Assembly (NCBI GenBank): GCA_030066085.1
Contig: JASJCI010000029.1
Coordinates: 1-64,000 of the forward strand
Origin: Gammaproteobacteria bacterium
GTDB lineage: Bacteria; Pseudomonadota; Gammaproteobacteria; GCA-001735895
Direction of reading: 5' to 3'
Length of the DNA stretch: 64,000 nucleotides
Below, in pieces: positions 61,355 through 64,000 of the stretch. The stretch's first letter is position 1; each line of letters begins with the position of its first letter. The notes beneath the pieces were generated by a model. That model was not told the DNA's origin. It did no database searches and was given only the letters and a program-made list of their open reading frames with translations. The translations under genes and the position numbers were made by a program.

Positions 61355-62248
61355 ATGTCGAAAAAACATCCCGTGATCGTGATTACCGGCTCCTCGGGTG
61401 CGGGTACCACCACGGTGAAGAAAGCGCTGGAATCGATTTTTTACCGGCAAAATCTCCGGCCGGTGGTGATCGAGGGCGACAGCTTTCACCGCTATGATCG
61501 CGAAGATATGGCCGCGCAGGTGGAGCGCGCGACCCTGGCGGGACAGAATTTCAGCCACTTCGGCGAGGACGCCAACCTGTTCGACCGACTCGAGGCCCTG
61601 TTCCGCGAGTACGGTGAAACCGGCGGCGGACAACGCCGTTTCTACCTGCACGACCAGGACGAGGCCCGCGTCCACGGCGAGCGTCTCGGGCTCGAACTCG
61701 AGGCGGGCCGCTTCACGCCCTGGGAAGCCATCGAGCAGGGCACCGACCTGCTGTTTTACGAAGGCCTGCACGGGCTGGTGAAGACCGAACGGGTCGACCT
61801 GACCCGCTACGCGGATCTGAAGGTAGGCGTGGTGCCGGTCGTCAATCTCGAATGGATCCAGAAGATTCACCGCGACAGCGCCGAGCGCGGTTACAGCATG
61901 GACGAAGTAGTCGACAATATCCTGCGGCGCATGCCGGATTACGTCAAGTACATTACGCCGCAGTTCTCCGAGACCGATATCAATTTTCAGCGCGTCGCCA
62001 CGGTGGATACGTCCAACCCGTTCATTGCTCGCGACATCCCGACGCTGGACGAAAGTTTTGTCGTCATCCGCTTCAAGAATCCGGATATTCGCCAGACCGA
62101 TTTCAGCAACCTGCTGTCGATGATCAGCGGATCCTTCATGTCGCGGCGCAATACCATCGTGGTGCCGGGCGGCAAGATGGGCATGGCAATGGAGATCGTT
62201 CTTACGCCGATAATCCGCGAGCTGATGGCGCGCCGCGAGGCTTCGTGA
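61355..62248 (+). CDS. prkB: Phosphoribulokinase (proteobacterial class)
   Basis: This 297-residue P-loop kinase converts ribulose 5-phosphate to ribulose 1,5-bisphosphate in the Calvin cycle. Walker A is GSSGAGTTTVKK (about 11-22), followed by VVIEGDSFHRYDR and YEGLHGLVKTERVDL. The length fits the octameric proteobacterial class. No RuBisCO gene is in the window, and heterotrophs such as E. coli also carry a prkB, so autotrophy cannot be claimed. The ATG at 61355, with AGGGGA at 61341-61346, was preferred over one six codons upstream. It overlaps the next gene by four bases. Confidence 0.92.
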   Translation: MSKKHPVIVITGSSGAGTTTVKKALESIFYRQNLRPVVIEGDSFHRYDREDMAAQVERATLAGQNFSHFGEDANLFDRLEALFREYGETGGGQRRFYLHDQDEARVHGERLGLELEAGRFTPWEAIEQGTDLLFYEGLHGLVKTERVDLTRYADLKVGVVPVVNLEWIQKIHRDSAERGYSMDEVVDNILRRMPDYVKYITPQFSETDINFQRVATVDTSNPFIARDIPTLDESFVVIRFKNPDIRQTDFSNLLSMISGSFMSRRNTIVVPGGKMGMAMEIVLTPIIRELMARREAS

Positions 62249-62730
62249 GAGCGCTGCTCGTTCTGCTGGGCCTGGCCTGGGCCGGTTCGGCGGCGGCGGA
62301 GTCGTCGGTTGCGCGGGTGGCGGAACTGCTGGCGGCGCCGCAGGCTCCCGACGGCGTGGTGTTCGAAATCATGCAGTGGGAGGACCGCAGCTGGGACTGG
62401 GCGGTGCCGCTGCTGGATCGCCATGTCGCCGATCTGCGCGCGCGCTTTCCCGGGCTCGACGTCGCGCTGGTGTCGCACGGCGCCGAGCTGTTCGAACTGA
62501 CGCGCGCCGCCGGTCTGGCCGAGACCGCGGCACTGCGGCAACTGGCGGAGTTGCATCGCGCCGGTGTCAGGCTGCATGTCTGCGGCGAGTACGCGAGCTG
62601 GAAACAGCTCGGGCAGGACGATTTTCTGTCTTTCGTCGACGTCGCCCCGAGCGGCAGCGCACAGCTCGCGGACTACGTCCGTCTCGGTTTCGTGCCGATT
62701 CGCCTGGAGTCGAATCATGCTCTTGATTGA
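62245..62730 (+). CDS. Secreted DsrE-like protein
   Basis: This 161-residue protein has a signal peptide (about 1-18, ending GSAAA) and a DsrE/F-like fold (VVFEIMQWEDRSWDWAVPLLDRHVADLRARF, DVALVSHGAELFEL). A single cysteine in VRLHVCGEYA lies where DsrE-type proteins carry their active cysteine. The start is GTG at 62245, overlapping the prkB stop. It overlaps tatD by 14 bases. A periplasmic DsrE-like protein may handle sulfur compounds; the substrate is unknown. Confidence 0.75.
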   Translation: MRALLVLLGLAWAGSAAAESSVARVAELLAAPQAPDGVVFEIMQWEDRSWDWAVPLLDRHVADLRARFPGLDVALVSHGAELFELTRAAGLAETAALRQLAELHRAGVRLHVCGEYASWKQLGQDDFLSFVDVAPSGSAQLADYVRLGFVPIRLESNHALD

Positions 62731-63478
62731 CAGCCACTGCCATCTCGACGACGACCGCCTCGACACGACCCGTGACGATGTGCTGGCACGGGCGGCTGCC
62801 GCCGGGATCGAGCGCATGATCGTGCCGGCGACCACCGCCAATCGCTGGGACAAGGTCAAGCAGGTTTGCGCCGAAGCCGGCGGACTGCATCCCGCCTACG
62901 GCCTGCACCCGTGGTTCGTCGCACAGCATCAGCGGATTCACCTGGCCGAGCTCGACGAATGGCTCGAGCGCGAAAAGCCGGTGGCGCTCGGCGAATGCGG
63001 GCTCGACTTTTACGCGTCGCGCAATGACGAGGACTGGCAGAAGCAACTGTTCGCGGAACAACTGCAGCTGGCGCGTAATCACGATTTGCCGGTGATCGTG
63101 CATGCGCGCAAGGCGCTGGACGACATCATCGCGCTGCTGCGTCGCCAGGGTGAGCTGCGTGGGGTGGTACACAGCTTCAGCGGCAGCGAGCAGCAGGCGC
63201 GCCAGCTGTTCGACCTGGGGTTCCGGATCGGCATCGCCGCAACCGTGGGTTTCGAGCGCGCGCGGCGCCTGCGCGCGGTAGTGGCGGTAATGCCCGGCGA
63301 CGCCCTGCTGCTCGAATCGGATGCGCCCGACCAGCCGGGTGCCGGCCATCGCGGCGAGCTCAACGAGCCCGCCTTTATCGTCGAGCACCTGCAGGTCATG
63401 GCGGAGTTGCGCGAGACGGACGTGGATACGCTCGCCGCGCAGTTGAGCCGCAACGCGAAAGAGCTGTTCGGGATTTGA
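62717..63478 (+). CDS. TatD family metal-dependent hydrolase (DNase)
   Basis: This 253-residue TIM-barrel metalloenzyme has the TatD motifs: IDSHCHLDDDRLD (metal ligands), GLHPWF, ALGECGLDFY, PVIVHARKALDD, GVVHSFSGSEQQA and LLLESDAPDQ. Family members act as 3'-5' exonucleases or deoxyribonucleases. The ATG at 62717 gives the normal N terminus; the open frame further upstream is a shifted reading of the DsrE-like gene. It is the end of the prkB-dsrE-like-tatD unit. It could be any of the TatD, YcfH or YjjV subgroups. Confidence 0.93.
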   Translation: MLLIDSHCHLDDDRLDTTRDDVLARAAAAGIERMIVPATTANRWDKVKQVCAEAGGLHPAYGLHPWFVAQHQRIHLAELDEWLEREKPVALGECGLDFYASRNDEDWQKQLFAEQLQLARNHDLPVIVHARKALDDIIALLRRQGELRGVVHSFSGSEQQARQLFDLGFRIGIAATVGFERARRLRAVVAVMPGDALLLESDAPDQPGAGHRGELNEPAFIVEHLQVMAELRETDVDTLAAQLSRNAKELFGI

Positions 63479-63532
63479 AGTTGCGGGCTTGGTCTGGTTT
63501 GGGAGTAGGCTCTGACATGCTTCGCTACACTA

Positions 63533-63713
63533 AGGGGGACAGAAGTTCGCCGGTACGATTGGAATCGGTAGCCAATTTGGTTTGCGGCTCGTTCTGTCCC
63601 CGATCATGGCAACCGCAACGATTTGGTCCGACTTTACCCGGGTTGGGGACAGAACGAGCTGCTAACCATCACTAACACGGCCTCGCTCACTGCCGGCGAA
63701 CTTCTGTCCCCCT
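63533..63713. repeat. Second GGGGACAG nested inverted-repeat element
   Basis: A 21-base repeat starting AGGGGGACAG at 63533-63553 is an exact reverse complement of 63693-63713. An inner pair, GCTCGTTCTGTCCCC (63587-63601) and GGGGACAGAACGAGC (63645-63659), is also exact. The enclosed sequence is non-coding. It shares the GGGGACAG core and nested layout with 4981-5136, but the adjoining arms differ. It lies between the convergent tatD and TANGO2-like genes, where it could also end transcription. Confidence 0.75.
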
Positions 63714-63758
63714 AACTGGGGCAAAGCGCGCTTCGGTCTCCTCTTACCTTGCCGAAGC

Positions 63759-64000
63759 TTATTCCGGCAGGATCCGCTCCCGCACGACCTCGCCGGCATG
63801 CGTGGCATCGACAAAATTGTGCTCGCTGAAGCGGACTTCGCCTTTGTTATCGAACAGCAGCACGCTGCAGGCGCGCGTGCCGTAATCCGGCGAGCGGATG
63901 AAGCGGCTCGACAGCAGGCGCTCGACGTCGAGCGGCACCCCGGTGCTCGGCAGGGCGTGGTCCGGGGCGGTGCGATGATCGGTCAGGATCTCGAGCAACG
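63759..64000 (-). CDS. NRDE (TANGO2-like) family protein, C-terminal part (cut by window end)
   Basis: About 80 C-terminal residues are visible, including LLEILTDHRTAPDHALP, SSRFIRSPDYGTRACSVLLFD and SEHNFVDATHAGEVVRERI. These match the end of NRDE-domain (TANGO2 homologue) proteins, usually about 250 residues. The frame stays open to the right edge, so the start lies outside. Function in bacteria is not well defined; a link to haem handling has been suggested for the family. Confidence 0.8.
   Translation of the reverse strand, partial: LLEILTDHRTAPDHALPSTGVPLDVERLLSSRFIRSPDYGTRACSVLLFDNKGEVRFSEHNFVDATHAGEVVRERILPE

Noticed and set aside
1..64000. CRISPR arrays, rRNA genes, complete insertion sequences or prophage
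   Set aside because: No regularly spaced direct repeats, rRNA segments, transposase or phage-structural genes were seen. The only mobile-like traces are the short palindromic elements listed.

Overview
This is a 64 kb chromosomal stretch of a GC-rich gammaproteobacterium. Several conserved gammaproteobacterial blocks point to this: yibN-secB-gpsA-trmL facing envC-ctp-yibQ, glnA-ntrB-ntrC, a Pseudomonas-type minor pilin operon (fimT/U-pilV-W-X-Y1-Y2-E), and a full MSHA pilus operon as in Vibrio and Shewanella. Genus and species cannot be fixed from the sequence. No tRNA, rRNA, CRISPR array or complete insertion sequence was seen.

Layout. 1-5.2 kb: a partial unknown membrane protein, a two-component pair and an amidase, closed by a GGGGACAG inverted-repeat element. 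5.2-11.6 kb: envelope and housekeeping genes (yibQ, ctp, envC, a two-cysteine ArsR regulator with a rhodanese, secB, gpsA, trmL). 11.7-24.9 kb: the msh operon (mshI, a PilN-like gene, mshJ-K-L-M-N-E-G-F, mshC-D-O-P) behind a near-perfect sigma-54 promoter. The major pilin gene mshA sits inside the operon on the opposite strand. 25.2-45.5 kb: a second, paralogous but divergent type IV pilus-like machine. It has its own sigma-54 response regulator, membrane histidine kinase, ExeA-like ATPase with a C-terminal SPOR-like part, secretin, an acidic-repeat TPR protein, a c-di-GMP-type assembly ATPase, a platform protein, an alignment complex, three pilin-like proteins and an ABC transporter. Its main pilin gene also has a near-consensus sigma-54 promoter. 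45.7-48.9 kb: glnA-ntrB-ntrC, in which ntrC lacks the whole AAA+ domain. 49.0-51.5 kb: a CDF metal transporter, a TusA-like protein and a PP-loop tRNA-thiolation-like protein. 51.5-58.3 kb: the minor pilin/PilY1 operon of a classical type IVa pilus. 58.4-64 kb: trmB, an SLC13/TrkA-C transporter, phosphoribulokinase, a secreted DsrE-like protein, a TatD nuclease, a second GGGGACAG element and the end of an NRDE/TANGO2 gene.

How the parts fit. Three type IV filament loci lie within 47 kb. Neither a prepilin peptidase nor a PilT-type retraction ATPase is present, so the filaments must share these from elsewhere in the genome. Both complete machines use assembly ATPases with MshEN c-di-GMP motifs, and both have predicted sigma-54 promoters. 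The sigma-54 activator gene lies exactly between them, so it may control both filaments. The most notable items are the second pilus-like system with its dedicated regulation and ABC transporter, and the AAA+-less NtrC, which goes with a glnA promoter that has an NtrC palindrome but looks sigma-70-like.
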